Positions 9,906 through 17,614 of a stretch of 37,762 nucleotides of DNA are shown one piece after another. The notes under the pieces are model-generated. The model worked only from the letters and a program-made list of their open reading frames with translations, had not been told where the DNA came from and ran no database searches. The stretch's first letter is position 1, and each line of letters begins with the position of its first letter. The translations under genes were made by a program, and so were the position numbers. Location: contig CANGOA010000011.1 in the NCBI GenBank assembly GCA_947455255.1, positions 1-37,762 of the forward strand, in the 5' to 3' direction. Source of the stretch: Flavobacteriia bacterium (GTDB taxonomy: Bacteria > Bacteroidota > Bacteroidia > Flavobacteriales_D > Crocinitomicaceae).

Positions 9906-10484
9906 ATGATTTTAATCATCGACTGTGGTAGTCAAAAAACACCTTTTATCGAAGAAGCAGTTGATCTTCAAATGGATTATGAAACAATAGGACTTTGGGA
10001 AGTTACGAAAGAACATACATTGAATAAAAAAGGTGTGATTATTTCTGGAGCTCCGATTTTGATTACTGAAATTGATTATTCGAAACATTTGACGCAACTT
10101 TCATTTCTAAAAGAACTAGAAATTCCTGTACTTGGCATCTGTTTTGGTCATCAAATGATTGGTTTGTTACATGGAGCTGCTCCATCGCGTCAAAAAGAAG
10201 ACCGTGATTGGCAAACGATCGAATCCTTGGAAGAACACTCCTTGTTTGATAAACTACCGGTCGAATTTGAAATGATGGAAGACCATTGTGAGTCCATTTC
10301 CTTACCTAAAGACTTTCGATTATTAGGAGTTTCGGATGCCTGTGTCAATGAAGCGATGTGTCATAGTTCCAAACCTTTGTTTGGTGTTCAGTTTCATCCT
10401 GAGGTTTCTGGAAATCAAGGAACCTTGTTTATTGAAAACTTTGTTAATATTTGTTTGCAACACGAATCAAACGCCGCTCGATAA
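9906..10484 (+). CDS. Class I glutamine amidotransferase, GMP-synthase-like, stand-alone
   Basis: A 192-residue protein made only of a class I glutaminase domain. The nucleophile is Cys79 in GICFGHQ, and the partner residues are His164 and Glu166 in VQFHPEVSG. The N-terminus (MILIIDCGSQ) resembles the GMP synthase glutaminase half. This family hydrolyses glutamine and passes ammonia to a partner synthase. There is no ATP-pyrophosphatase domain fused to it and none follows, so it is either the glutaminase subunit of a split enzyme (as in archaeal GMP synthase) or a paralogue with another acceptor. It begins 11 bases after the adhesin stop and is followed 18 bases later by a nucleoside-recognition-type membrane protein. 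The family is certain; the pathway is not. Confidence 0.85.
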   Translation: MILIIDCGSQKTPFIEEAVDLQMDYETIGLWEVTKEHTLNKKGVIISGAPILITEIDYSKHLTQLSFLKELEIPVLGICFGHQMIGLLHGAAPSRQKEDRDWQTIESLEEHSLFDKLPVEFEMMEDHCESISLPKDFRLLGVSDACVNEAMCHSSKPLFGVQFHPEVSGNQGTLFIENFVNICLQHESNAAR

Positions 10485-10502
10485 ATCCCGAACTTCGCTC
10501 TT

Positions 10503-11738
10503 ATGTTATTGAATAGACTTTGGATAGGAATGTTTTTGATTGCGCTGGTTACAGGTCTTTCAAAACTACTTTTTTGGCATGACTTGATCATTTTTGAGAA
10601 GATGGTAACTTCATTGTTTGATGCTGCTAAATCTGGATTTGAAATTTCGCTATATTTCACTGGCGCTCTATGTTTGTGGTTAGGTTTTATGAAAGTAGGA
10701 GAGGAAGGTGGAGCCATTCGTATAATGACTAGACTGGTATCACCTTTATTTTCAAAATTATTTCCAGAAGTTCCTAAAGGTCACCCTGCGATTGGTTCGA
10801 TGATGATGAATATTTCTGCGAATATGTTAGGACTCGATAATGCAGCGACTCCGATGGGGCTTAAGGCAATGAAGGAATTACAAACGTTGAACCCAAAACC
10901 AGATACAGCTACGAATGCACAAATCATGTTTTTGGTCTTGAATGCTTCAGGGTTGACAATTATTCCAATTAGTATTTTATCACTACGTGCAGCAAATGGA
11001 TCTACTTCTCCATCAGAAGTTTTTCTTCCGATATTAATAGCAACTTTTTTCGCAACTCTTGCTGCGTTAATTTATGTAGGGATTCGCCAAAAAATCAATT
11101 TGTTAAATAAAGTTGTTTTACTTTATGTAGGGTCATTAACCGCTTTGATTGTTGGGTTGTTGGTGCTGCTTTATAATCATCCGCAATACATTCAACCGAT
11201 TTCTTCTGTCGGTAGTAACTTGTTTTTATTTCTAATTATAATCTTTTTTATAGTACTAGCAATTCGTTCTAAAGTCAATGTCTATGACCAATTCATTGAA
11301 GGAGCAAAAGGTGGTTTTGAAGTTGCGATTGGTATTGTTCCTTACCTAGTTGCAATGTTAGCTGCGATTGCAGTTTTTCGTTCCTGTGGGGCACTTGAAG
11401 CATTGATTGATGGGATTAAGTTGGGATTGGTTGCCATCGGGGTAACAGCTACTCAATTTGTAGATGCATTACCTGTGGCTTTTATGAAACCTTTTTCAGG
11501 TAGTGGAGCACGTGCTTTAATGGTGGAATCTTGGACAACGTTTGGTGTCGATAGTTTTGTTGGAAAATTAGCTGCAACATTTCAAGGTAGTACTGAAACT
11601 ACTTTTTACGTACTTGCTGTATACTTTGGTGCTGTAAAAGTCAAACACACACGTTATGCTGCTATGGGTGGTATTATTGCTGATATTGTTGGAGTAGTTA
11701 CTGCAATTTTAGTTTCTTATTTATTTTATGCTCACTAA
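10503..11738 (+). CDS. SpmA-SpmB-like fused 'nucleoside recognition' (Gate domain) membrane protein
   Basis: A 411-residue polytopic membrane protein with about 8-9 hydrophobic segments. Two homologous halves can be seen. The first has GEEGGAIRIMTRLVSP, HPAIGSMMMNISANMLGLDN and A-T-P-M-G-L (about 65-125). The second has YDQFIEGAKGGFEVAIGIVP and FVDALPVAFMKPFSGSGARA (about 265-345), then GSTETTFYVLAVYFG. In Bacillus these halves are separate proteins, SpmA and SpmB, needed for spore core dehydration; fused forms occur widely in non-spore-formers. The 'nucleoside recognition' name comes from domain similarity and the substrate is not established. It follows the amidotransferase by 18 bases and overlaps the next gene by 11 bases, so the three are probably co-transcribed. 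Confidence 0.85.
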   Translation: MLLNRLWIGMFLIALVTGLSKLLFWHDLIIFEKMVTSLFDAAKSGFEISLYFTGALCLWLGFMKVGEEGGAIRIMTRLVSPLFSKLFPEVPKGHPAIGSMMMNISANMLGLDNAATPMGLKAMKELQTLNPKPDTATNAQIMFLVLNASGLTIIPISILSLRAANGSTSPSEVFLPILIATFFATLAALIYVGIRQKINLLNKVVLLYVGSLTALIVGLLVLLYNHPQYIQPISSVGSNLFLFLIIIFFIVLAIRSKVNVYDQFIEGAKGGFEVAIGIVPYLVAMLAAIAVFRSCGALEALIDGIKLGLVAIGVTATQFVDALPVAFMKPFSGSGARALMVESWTTFGVDSFVGKLAATFQGSTETTFYVLAVYFGAVKVKHTRYAAMGGIIADIVGVVTAILVSYLFYAH

Positions 11739-12219
11739 GATTTTAGATATGTTCAAAAAGAAAAAAAAGGTACACATCCCTTCTGATAAAGAGAAAAAAG
11801 TCGTACCGATGAAGGCATTGGACTATCCTCCAAAAATCTTATTGGCATGGGCGAAAGCCATAGAAGGTGAAGATGAGTTCTCAGAATGGTTAAAATTTAA
11901 TGGGTTTTTAGAATTACATACTGCCGCTTCAGCGATCAAATTAAATGCAAAAGCACGTGATTGGTTGATGGATAATGGCTACCCTCATTTATTAGCGTTT
12001 ATTCAAGCTTCAGAAGGTAATAAACATGCTGAAACTTGGTTGGAACGCAATAAATTCAAATTGTTACTCAATATGGCGCGCGCTATAGACGGAGATAACG
12101 ATTCTTATAAATGGGTCAAAGAAAACCAATCAGTAGATATTTACATATTGATGGTTGCGATTAAGAAAATCAAGGATCAAATTGAGGATTTTAATAATGA
12201 TCCTCATATTTTTAAGTAA
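11728..12219 (+). CDS. Small protein of exact 25-residue helical repeats, function unknown
   Basis: A 163-residue soluble protein, not recognised by name. After a Lys-rich N-terminus (FKKKKKVHI) it consists of repeats with an exact 25-residue period. Trp occurs at 54, 79, 104 and 129, each followed by a hydrophobic residue and, four residues after the Trp, by Asn at 58, 83, 108 and 133. Ala-Ile/Ser lies 9-10 residues before each Trp, and a fifth partial copy starts at about 137 (VAI). The pattern A-[IS]-x8-W-[LV]-x2-N predicts paired helices stacking as a small solenoid. It overlaps the SpmA-SpmB-like gene by 11 bases; an alternative ATG lies at 11749. A hairpin that could end transcription lies in its last codons. 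The role may be linked to its membrane-protein neighbour (inference). Confidence 0.8.
   Translation: MLTKILDMFKKKKKVHIPSDKEKKVVPMKALDYPPKILLAWAKAIEGEDEFSEWLKFNGFLELHTAASAIKLNAKARDWLMDNGYPHLLAFIQASEGNKHAETWLERNKFKLLLNMARAIDGDNDSYKWVKENQSVDIYILMVAIKKIKDQIEDFNNDPHIFK
12184..12212. terminator. Possible bidirectional terminator between convergent genes
   Basis: GAGGAT at 12184-12189 pairs with ATCCTC at 12200-12205 across a 10-base loop, followed by a short T-rich run to 12212. On the other strand the hairpin lies just past the rpe stop. The stem is only 6 bp and overlaps the end of the plus-strand gene, so this is a weak call. Confidence 0.35.
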
Positions 12220-12222
12220 ATT

Positions 12223-12873
12223 CTATAAACTTTTCAATTGTTCAATCGTCTCACTAGGATTCGTAGAACCAAATACAAAACTTCCAGCAACTAACACGTC
12301 AGCTCCAGCGTCTACTAATAATTTTCCTGTTTCAAGGTTTACACCACCATCAACTTCAATCAACGCTGAAGAACCTTTTGCTTGGATTAATTGTTTTGTT
12401 TCAGCAACTTTATTCACTGCATTTGCAATAAATTTTTGTCCACCAAAACCTGGATTTACAGACATAATCAATACCAAATCCAATTCGGCAATTACATCTG
12501 TTAATGCGCTTACTGGAGTATGTGGATTCAATGCTACACCTGCTTTCATTCCAGCTTGTTTAATCGCTTGTATCGTGCGGTGTAAATGTCTACACGCTTC
12601 ATAATGAACCGTTAATATGTCTGTCCCACAACGTTTAAATTCTGCAATGTAATCGTCTGGGTTCTCAATCATAATGTGAACATCCAACGGTTTAGTTGCA
12701 TGACGTTTCATTGCTTCAATTACCGGAAAACCAAAGGAAATATTAGGTACAAATACACCATCCATCACGTCCACATGAAACCAATCTGCTTGACTTGCAT
12801 TGATCATTTCAATATCACGTTGCATATTCGCAAAGTCACAGGATAACATCGATGGGGAAATTAGTACGCTCAA
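12223..12873 (-). CDS. rpe: Ribulose-phosphate 3-epimerase
   Basis: A 216-residue TIM-barrel enzyme of the usual family length. It interconverts ribulose 5-phosphate and xylulose 5-phosphate in the pentose phosphate pathway in the cytoplasm. The metal-site and catalytic residues are visible: His33 and Asp35 in WFHVDVMDG, His66 in LDVHIMIENP, and Asp175 in EVDGGVN. The phosphate-binding loop GFGGQKF and the late GADVLVAGSFVFG are also present. The N-terminus ISPSMLSCDF fixes the start. It is a single-gene unit, convergent with the repeat-protein gene (3 bases between stops) and divergent from the rhomboid gene across 113 bases, in which I see no strong promoter match. Confidence 0.97.
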   Translation of the reverse strand: MSVLISPSMLSCDFANMQRDIEMINASQADWFHVDVMDGVFVPNISFGFPVIEAMKRHATKPLDVHIMIENPDDYIAEFKRCGTDILTVHYEACRHLHRTIQAIKQAGMKAGVALNPHTPVSALTDVIAELDLVLIMSVNPGFGGQKFIANAVNKVAETKQLIQAKGSSALIEVDGGVNLETGKLLVDAGADVLVAGSFVFGSTNPSETIEQLKSL

Positions 12874-12986
12874 AATTCTTTTTTTTGGATTTGACGTTAA
12901 AATTACGGATTATAATAGATTCTTGAAATTTAAACCTCAAAATTTCATCAGCAATCCTTATATTTACTTCGTATTACAACGTTTAT

Positions 12987-13595
12987 ATGACTATTCTAAT
13001 CATCATTGCTACTGCCATCACTTCGTTTATGGGGTTTAAAAATCCTCAAATGATTAGTAAATGGGTATTTTCACCATTCCGCGTTAAACATAACAATGAA
13101 CTTTCTCGATACATATCTCACATGTTTATACATGCAGATTTGTCACATTTACTTTTTAATATGATCTCTTTCTTTATGTTTGGTAACATGATTGAAAATG
13201 AATTGTATAACCATTTTGGAGATTCACAAGGAATGATACATTTTTTAATTTTATATTTTGCTGGTGGATTATTTTCGACTTTATGGCCATACATGCGAAA
13301 TCAAGAAAATCCAAATTATCTATCTCTTGGTGCTTCAGGTGCTGTTTCAGCTGTAGTTTTTGCAGGTATCATGTGGAATCCAACGATGAAAATGGGGTTG
13401 ATTTTTTTACCAATTATGATTCCAGCGTATATCTTTGGACCGCTTTATTTAGCGTTCGAATTTTGGATGTTTAAAAGACAAAAAACAAATATTGCACACG
13501 ATGCACATATCGGTGGTGCTGTTTTTGGGGTGTTGTATATTTTATTGATCAACGCCAATAAAGGAAGTGAGTTTTTACATAGTATAATGCCCTAA
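12987..13595 (+). CDS. Rhomboid-family intramembrane serine protease
   Basis: A 202-residue protein with about six membrane segments. The catalytic Ser117 is in LGASGAVSAVV, and the catalytic His174 is in the AHIGGAVFG segment. The early HMFIHADLSHLLFNM motif supplies the conserved His and Asn of the oxyanion region. Rhomboids cut single-span membrane proteins within the bilayer; the substrate here is unknown. It appears to head a plus-strand run with the aminotransferase, the helicase and a glycosyltransferase (3-, 4- and 13- to 16-base gaps). A TATATTTA box at 12959-12966 could be the -7 element, but no TTG lies at the right distance. All expected active-site residues are present, so it should be active. 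Confidence 0.93.
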   Translation: MTILIIIATAITSFMGFKNPQMISKWVFSPFRVKHNNELSRYISHMFIHADLSHLLFNMISFFMFGNMIENELYNHFGDSQGMIHFLILYFAGGLFSTLWPYMRNQENPNYLSLGASGAVSAVVFAGIMWNPTMKMGLIFLPIMIPAYIFGPLYLAFEFWMFKRQKTNIAHDAHIGGAVFGVLYILLINANKGSEFLHSIMP

Positions 13596-13598
13596 TGT

Positions 13599-14468
13599 AT
13601 GCAAGATTTATTCGTAAATAATAACGGAGCAGTCCTCCCTAATAAAGGCGCTACTATCGCTGCTGGTAACCGTTCATACTTGTATGGTGATGGATTGTTC
13701 GAAAGTATTCGCATCATGAATGGTAATCCAATCAACATGGTGAACCATTTTAACCGTATGGTGGAAGGGGCTAAAGCGATTAAAATGCGATTTCCTTCTT
13801 TTTTTACGGTTGAATTTTTTGAAGATAAAGTGAAAGAATTAATCTCACTTTCAGGTATTAAAGAAGGTGGGAAGTGTAGAATTTCCTTAGACAGAGCGTT
13901 GGGTGGAACTTACATTCCTGAAACGAACGAAATTTCTTACTTTATTGAGGTATATCCGTATGAATCCAATTATTTTGAATTGAATTCTAAAGGTTACGAG
14001 GTAGATATCTACCGTGAAATTAAAAAACAAAAAAATTTTCTAGCCAATTTCAAAACCAAGAACGGTCTATTGTATGTCATGACTGCCATTGCGGCAAAAG
14101 AAAAAGGGTTGGATGACTACTTGTTAATTAATGAAAATGATGCAGTCATTGAAAGTTCAAACTCGAATTTATTTGTCGTTAGCAATGGTGTTTTATATAC
14201 ACCAAGCTTAGAAGATGGCTGTTTGGCTGGAACGATGAGAATGCAGGTGATTAATATTGCATTGACACATGGAATCAAAGTCTATGAATGTGCGATTTTA
14301 CCTCAAAATCTATTGGCTGCAGATGAAATTTTCTTAACCAACGCAATTCGTGGAATTGTTTGGGTAGGAGGGTACAGAACAAAGCGTTACTTCAATACGG
14401 TTGGAAGAAAAATTCAATCCTACCTCAATGATTATTGGGACAACCAATTAAACGAAATAGAAGAATAA
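13599..14468 (+). CDS. Class IV PLP-dependent aminotransferase (IlvE/PabC-like)
   Basis: A 289-residue fold-type IV pyridoxal-phosphate enzyme. Features seen: SYLYGDGLFESIRI near the start, the likely PLP-binding Lys152 in NFKTKNGL, Glu185 in IESSNSNLF, GCLAGTMRMQV (about 207-217) for phosphate binding, and EIFLTNAIRGI. Branched-chain aminotransferases, D-amino-acid aminotransferases and aminodeoxychorismate lyases share these motifs, and I cannot separate them safely from sequence alone. The neighbouring helicase and protease give no pathway clue. The start is ATG, 3 bases after the rhomboid stop. Confidence 0.88.
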   Translation: MQDLFVNNNGAVLPNKGATIAAGNRSYLYGDGLFESIRIMNGNPINMVNHFNRMVEGAKAIKMRFPSFFTVEFFEDKVKELISLSGIKEGGKCRISLDRALGGTYIPETNEISYFIEVYPYESNYFELNSKGYEVDIYREIKKQKNFLANFKTKNGLLYVMTAIAAKEKGLDDYLLINENDAVIESSNSNLFVVSNGVLYTPSLEDGCLAGTMRMQVINIALTHGIKVYECAILPQNLLAADEIFLTNAIRGIVWVGGYRTKRYFNTVGRKIQSYLNDYWDNQLNEIEE

Positions 14469-14472
14469 TTCA

Positions 14473-15606
14473 TTGTCATTTAACTCATTAAACGTGGCTA
14501 ATTTTAAAGAATTAGGGGTCGAATCCTATCTAATAAAAGCATTAAACGATATCAATATTACTGAACCTACTGAAATTCAGCAAAAAGCACTGCCTTTTTT
14601 GTTAGAGTATAATTCTGATTTTGTAGGCCAGGCTCAAACAGGAACTGGTAAAACGGCTACGTTTGGTATTCCAATCATTCAAAAAATTGATGCGACTTCA
14701 CCAAACGTACAGGCGTTAATTTTAGCTCCAACGCGTGAATTATGTCAACAAATTTCCAAACAACTCTTTAAAATGACAAAGTACACAACAAATGTGTATG
14801 TCCAAGCGGTTTATGGAGGTGAAAAAATTGATTTGCAAATTCGTGCGCTTTCTAGACCTACTCAAATCATTGTGGCTACACCTGGTCGTTTGATCGATTT
14901 ATTGGACAGAAAAGTGGTTGATCTAAAAGGAGTAAACACTGTTGTATTAGACGAGGCGGATGAAATGTTGAAAATGGGATTCCAAAAAGATGTGGAGACG
15001 ATTTTAAGACAAACGCATAAAAACAGCTTTACGTGGTTGTTTTCAGCGACGATTCCGAATGAATTAGAGTTGATTATCACGAATTATTTATCAGAAGACG
15101 CAAAACGCATTCAGGTAAATAAACAAAAAAACATGAACTCAGGGATTGAACATCAATATTTTGTGTGTGATCCAAAACAAAAGTTTGCCTATTTAACTCA
15201 TTTTCTAAAAACACAGCCAAACAAAACTGGAATTTTCTTTTGTAGAACAAAGGCTTCTGCTCAATTTATTTCAGATAAATTGAAAGAAAGTAAACACAGT
15301 GTTGGTGTAATTCATGGTGACTTAGAGCAACGTGAACGTGAAAAAGTGATGCGTATGTTCAAAAAAGGTACTTTTTCTTTTCTGGTTGCAACAGACATTG
15401 CTGCACGTGGTATAGACGTTGAAGATTTGTCTTTTGTGGTTCATTACGAATTACCTGATGATATAGAAAATTACACTCACCGAAGTGGTCGTACTGCGCG
15501 TGCTGGTAAAAAAGGTATTTCTATAGCATTTATTGAATCAAAGGAAATCAAACGTATTCGCAAGATAGAACAAGAATTAGGGATTAAATTTTATCAAATC
15601 AAATAG
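14473..15606 (+). CDS. DEAD-box ATP-dependent RNA helicase, minimal core
   Basis: A 377-residue helicase core. Visible motifs: Q motif around residues 15-40, walker A AQTGTGKT (54-61), PTREL (86-90), ATPGRLIDL, DEAD (160-163), SAT (191-193), VATDIAARGID (305-315) and HRSGRTARAG (336-345). It uses ATP to separate short RNA duplexes, for example in ribosome assembly or RNA turnover at low temperature. It has almost no C-terminal extension, unlike DbpA, CsdA or RhlE, so partner specificity is not visible. The start is TTG, 4 bases after the aminotransferase stop; the first in-frame residues match the usual Q-motif lead-in, and no ATG fits. Motif VI has Ser and Ala where Ile/Val and Gly are more common. 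Confidence 0.95.
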   Translation: MSFNSLNVANFKELGVESYLIKALNDINITEPTEIQQKALPFLLEYNSDFVGQAQTGTGKTATFGIPIIQKIDATSPNVQALILAPTRELCQQISKQLFKMTKYTTNVYVQAVYGGEKIDLQIRALSRPTQIIVATPGRLIDLLDRKVVDLKGVNTVVLDEADEMLKMGFQKDVETILRQTHKNSFTWLFSATIPNELELIITNYLSEDAKRIQVNKQKNMNSGIEHQYFVCDPKQKFAYLTHFLKTQPNKTGIFFCRTKASAQFISDKLKESKHSVGVIHGDLEQREREKVMRMFKKGTFSFLVATDIAARGIDVEDLSFVVHYELPDDIENYTHRSGRTARAGKKGISIAFIESKEIKRIRKIEQELGIKFYQIK

Positions 15607-15619
15607 TTTAGTTCGATTA

Positions 15620-16861
15620 GTGATGAAACATCATGTATTGTTTATTGGCCTTGTTTGGCCAGAACCTGATTCATCAGCTGCAGGTGTTCGCATGCTTCAA
15701 ATCATTCAATCATTTTTAGAACAAACATATACTGTCTCCTTTGCTTGTTCTGCTGCGCGCAGTGAATTTAGTTTTGCGTTGGAAAGTTTGGGTGTTTCAT
15801 GTCATGATATTATTCTCAATGACAGTAGTTTTGATATGTTTATTTCAGAATTAAATCCAACCATGGTCGTTTTTGATCGTTATATTACGGAAGAACACTA
15901 TGGGTGGAGGGTAACTGAAAATTGTCCAACTGCACTTCGAATTTTAGATACCGAAGATTTACATTGCTTACGTAAAGCACGTCATAAAGTATTCAAAGAG
16001 AACAGAGAATTTACGATGAATGATTTATTGGTAGAAGAAACTGCTAAACGAGAAATAGCAAGTATTTTACGATGCGATGTCACGTGGATTATTTCAGAAT
16101 ATGAAATGGATCTCTTGAAACACATATTCAACGTGGATGAATCGTTAATCTATTATTTACCAATGTGGGTGGATTCTGTAGGGATGTTGCATGCAACACC
16201 CCTACAGAATCAATTCCACCAAAAATTAAATTTTTCATTTGTCGGAAATTTTTTACACGACCCGAATTGGGATGCAGTCTTGTTTTTGAAAAAGGAAATT
16301 TGGCCACTTATACGAAAACAGCTTTCTCAAGCCGAACTACATATTTTTGGCGCTTATCCTTCTCAAAAGGTAATGGATCTTCATAATCCGAAAGAAGGGT
16401 TTATTATTCGAGGAAGAGCAAATTCATTGGATGATGTATTTGAACCAACACGTGTTTTTTTAGCTCCGCTTCGTTTTGGTGCGGGTATCAAAGGAAAATT
16501 GATGGAAGCCATGCTGAGAGGCGTACCTAGTGTGACGACTCCCGTTGGAGCAGAATCAATGCATGGAGAATTACCTTGGAATGGTTGTATAGAACAAGAG
16601 GCAGAAGGAATTGCAGATGCAGCTGTATCATTGTATGCTAATGAACAATTATGGAAAGATTCAGTAGAAAGAGGTGTTCAACTTATTCAATCCAGGTATC
16701 TCAAAAAAGATAATTCGTTCGTTACGCATTTGGAAGAACTTTACGAAAATCTAGAAATTCATCGCAAACAAAATTTCATAGGTGGTTTGTTGCAACATCA
16801 AAGTTTACAAGCGACCAAGTATATGTCTAAATGGATAGAATTAAAAAAATTACTGAAATAG
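15620..16861 (+). CDS. GT-B glycosyltransferase (group 1/GT4-like)
   Basis: A 413-residue sugar transferase. The donor-binding half shows FSFVGNFLHDPNWDAVLFL, APLRFGAGIKGKLMEAM (Glu in the E-x7-E position) and the VTTPVGAESM loop. The N-terminal half (LFIGLVWPEPDSSAAGVR) is the acceptor side. GTG at 15620 and ATG at 15623 are both possible starts; ATG is the likelier. The linker between the two halves is unusual: residues 185-198 are encoded by a near-perfect 40-base palindrome (16172-16211). The gene ends 12 bases inside the stop end of the convergent transglutaminase-like gene. It is away from the main polysaccharide cluster, and its acceptor is unknown. Confidence 0.9.
   Translation: MMKHHVLFIGLVWPEPDSSAAGVRMLQIIQSFLEQTYTVSFACSAARSEFSFALESLGVSCHDIILNDSSFDMFISELNPTMVVFDRYITEEHYGWRVTENCPTALRILDTEDLHCLRKARHKVFKENREFTMNDLLVEETAKREIASILRCDVTWIISEYEMDLLKHIFNVDESLIYYLPMWVDSVGMLHATPLQNQFHQKLNFSFVGNFLHDPNWDAVLFLKKEIWPLIRKQLSQAELHIFGAYPSQKVMDLHNPKEGFIIRGRANSLDDVFEPTRVFLAPLRFGAGIKGKLMEAMLRGVPSVTTPVGAESMHGELPWNGCIEQEAEGIADAAVSLYANEQLWKDSVERGVQLIQSRYLKKDNSFVTHLEELYENLEIHRKQNFIGGLLQHQSLQATKYMSKWIELKKLLK
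16172..16211. repeat. 40-nt near-perfect palindrome inside a glycosyltransferase gene
   Basis: An inverted repeat with arms of 20 bases centred between 16191 and 16192 (core GTTGCATGCAAC, arm ends GATTCTGTAGGG and its complement). Nineteen of 20 base pairs match; the exception is A16184 opposite C16199. It is read in frame as residues 185-197 without a stop. It resembles GTAGGGG-type palindromic repeats scattered in some bacterial genomes. No second copy was seen in this window. Confidence 0.85.
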
Positions 16862-17614
16862 TTTGTTAACGCTTTGTTGCTCTTTAAAGTGAACGTGATT
16901 GATTGTGTAATAATAAGAGAATAAACGTTTTCTGTTTGATTCACCAAAAACGGAATACCATAATGTATAGAATGAATGGATTCTTCTTTCAGTAGGTAAT
17001 TGAATGATTTGATTGTATTTAGCTATTTTGAAAGCGTGTTTATTCGTATATAAATCTAGATATTCATTTTTTGAAATCCCTGTGTTTTTCGGTATCTGCT
17101 TAATTAGATTTACATTAGCTGTAATTACTTTTACATTTGCTAGTTTACCTGCATTGTCACGAATGGTAATTCCATAAAATGGGTCAAACATACAATAGTG
17201 ATTATCAATCATAATTTCACAGACCGAATGATGCGAAATACTGTCGTTTCCATACAAAAAAATAAGTCTCCCTTTGATGTTTAGTGTATTTAAAAGGGAC
17301 AAAAAAGTGTTACATTGTTCATCGCAATAGCCTTGACCTGACACTAAATGTTTTCCACTTTCACCTAATATCCGAATGTTGTTTGAAGTTGATTTTGAAG
17401 GTTTTTTTAGGTGTTTTTGTATATAGGCATAGAGTTTTATGACTTTTTCTTCTTGAGTATTTGATTCATAACTTTCTTTCTTTGCGATTGAATACAGTAC
17501 AGTATAAGCAAAATCTAATTTTTTGAAACGAACAAAAAGAAATGGGATACTATAAAAAGTGATAATAATGATCAGTAAGAGGATACTAAAAAAAATACTC
17601 TTTTTAAATTTCAT
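16850..17614 (-). CDS. Membrane-anchored transglutaminase-like (papain-fold) protein
   Basis: A protein of 254 residues from the start chosen here. One N-terminal membrane segment (FFSILLLIIIITFYSIPF) is followed by a transglutaminase-core pattern. In numbering from the longer start at 17629, the Cys is Cys102 in GQGYCDEQCNTF, His is His134 in SHHSVCEI and Asp is Asp149 in CMFDPFYG. These match the Cys-His-Asp triad of the superfamily, whose members are proteases, peptidases or cross-linkers. The ATG at 17614 overlaps the yaaA stop as ATGA, the normal coupling; an ATG at 17629 would overlap by 19 bases. About 100 residues follow the triad with no recognised domain. Location is likely membrane with an outer-facing catalytic part. 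Substrate unknown. Confidence 0.75.
   Translation of the reverse strand: MKFKKSIFFSILLLIIIITFYSIPFLFVRFKKLDFAYTVLYSIAKKESYESNTQEEKVIKLYAYIQKHLKKPSKSTSNNIRILGESGKHLVSGQGYCDEQCNTFLSLLNTLNIKGRLIFLYGNDSISHHSVCEIMIDNHYCMFDPFYGITIRDNAGKLANVKVITANVNLIKQIPKNTGISKNEYLDLYTNKHAFKIAKYNQIIQLPTERRIHSFYTLWYSVFGESNRKRLFSYYYTINHVHFKEQQSVNKLFQ

Noticed and set aside
10415-10717. 100-residue minus-strand open frame
   Set aside because: It overlaps the ends of two confident plus-strand genes and has no recognisable motif.
12155-12604. 149-residue plus-strand open frame
   Set aside because: It is antisense to the well-supported rpe gene, and its composition follows the reverse complement of that gene.
14473-14475. 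TTG start of the DEAD-box gene as a possible annotation error or pseudogene
   Set aside because: All helicase motifs are intact and the residues after TTG match the normal Q-motif lead-in; TTG starts also fit the gene at 612.
16850-16861. Overlapping stop ends as a possible sign of a frameshift or truncation
   Set aside because: Both proteins end at plausible family positions; a 12-base convergent overlap is ordinary in a compact genome.
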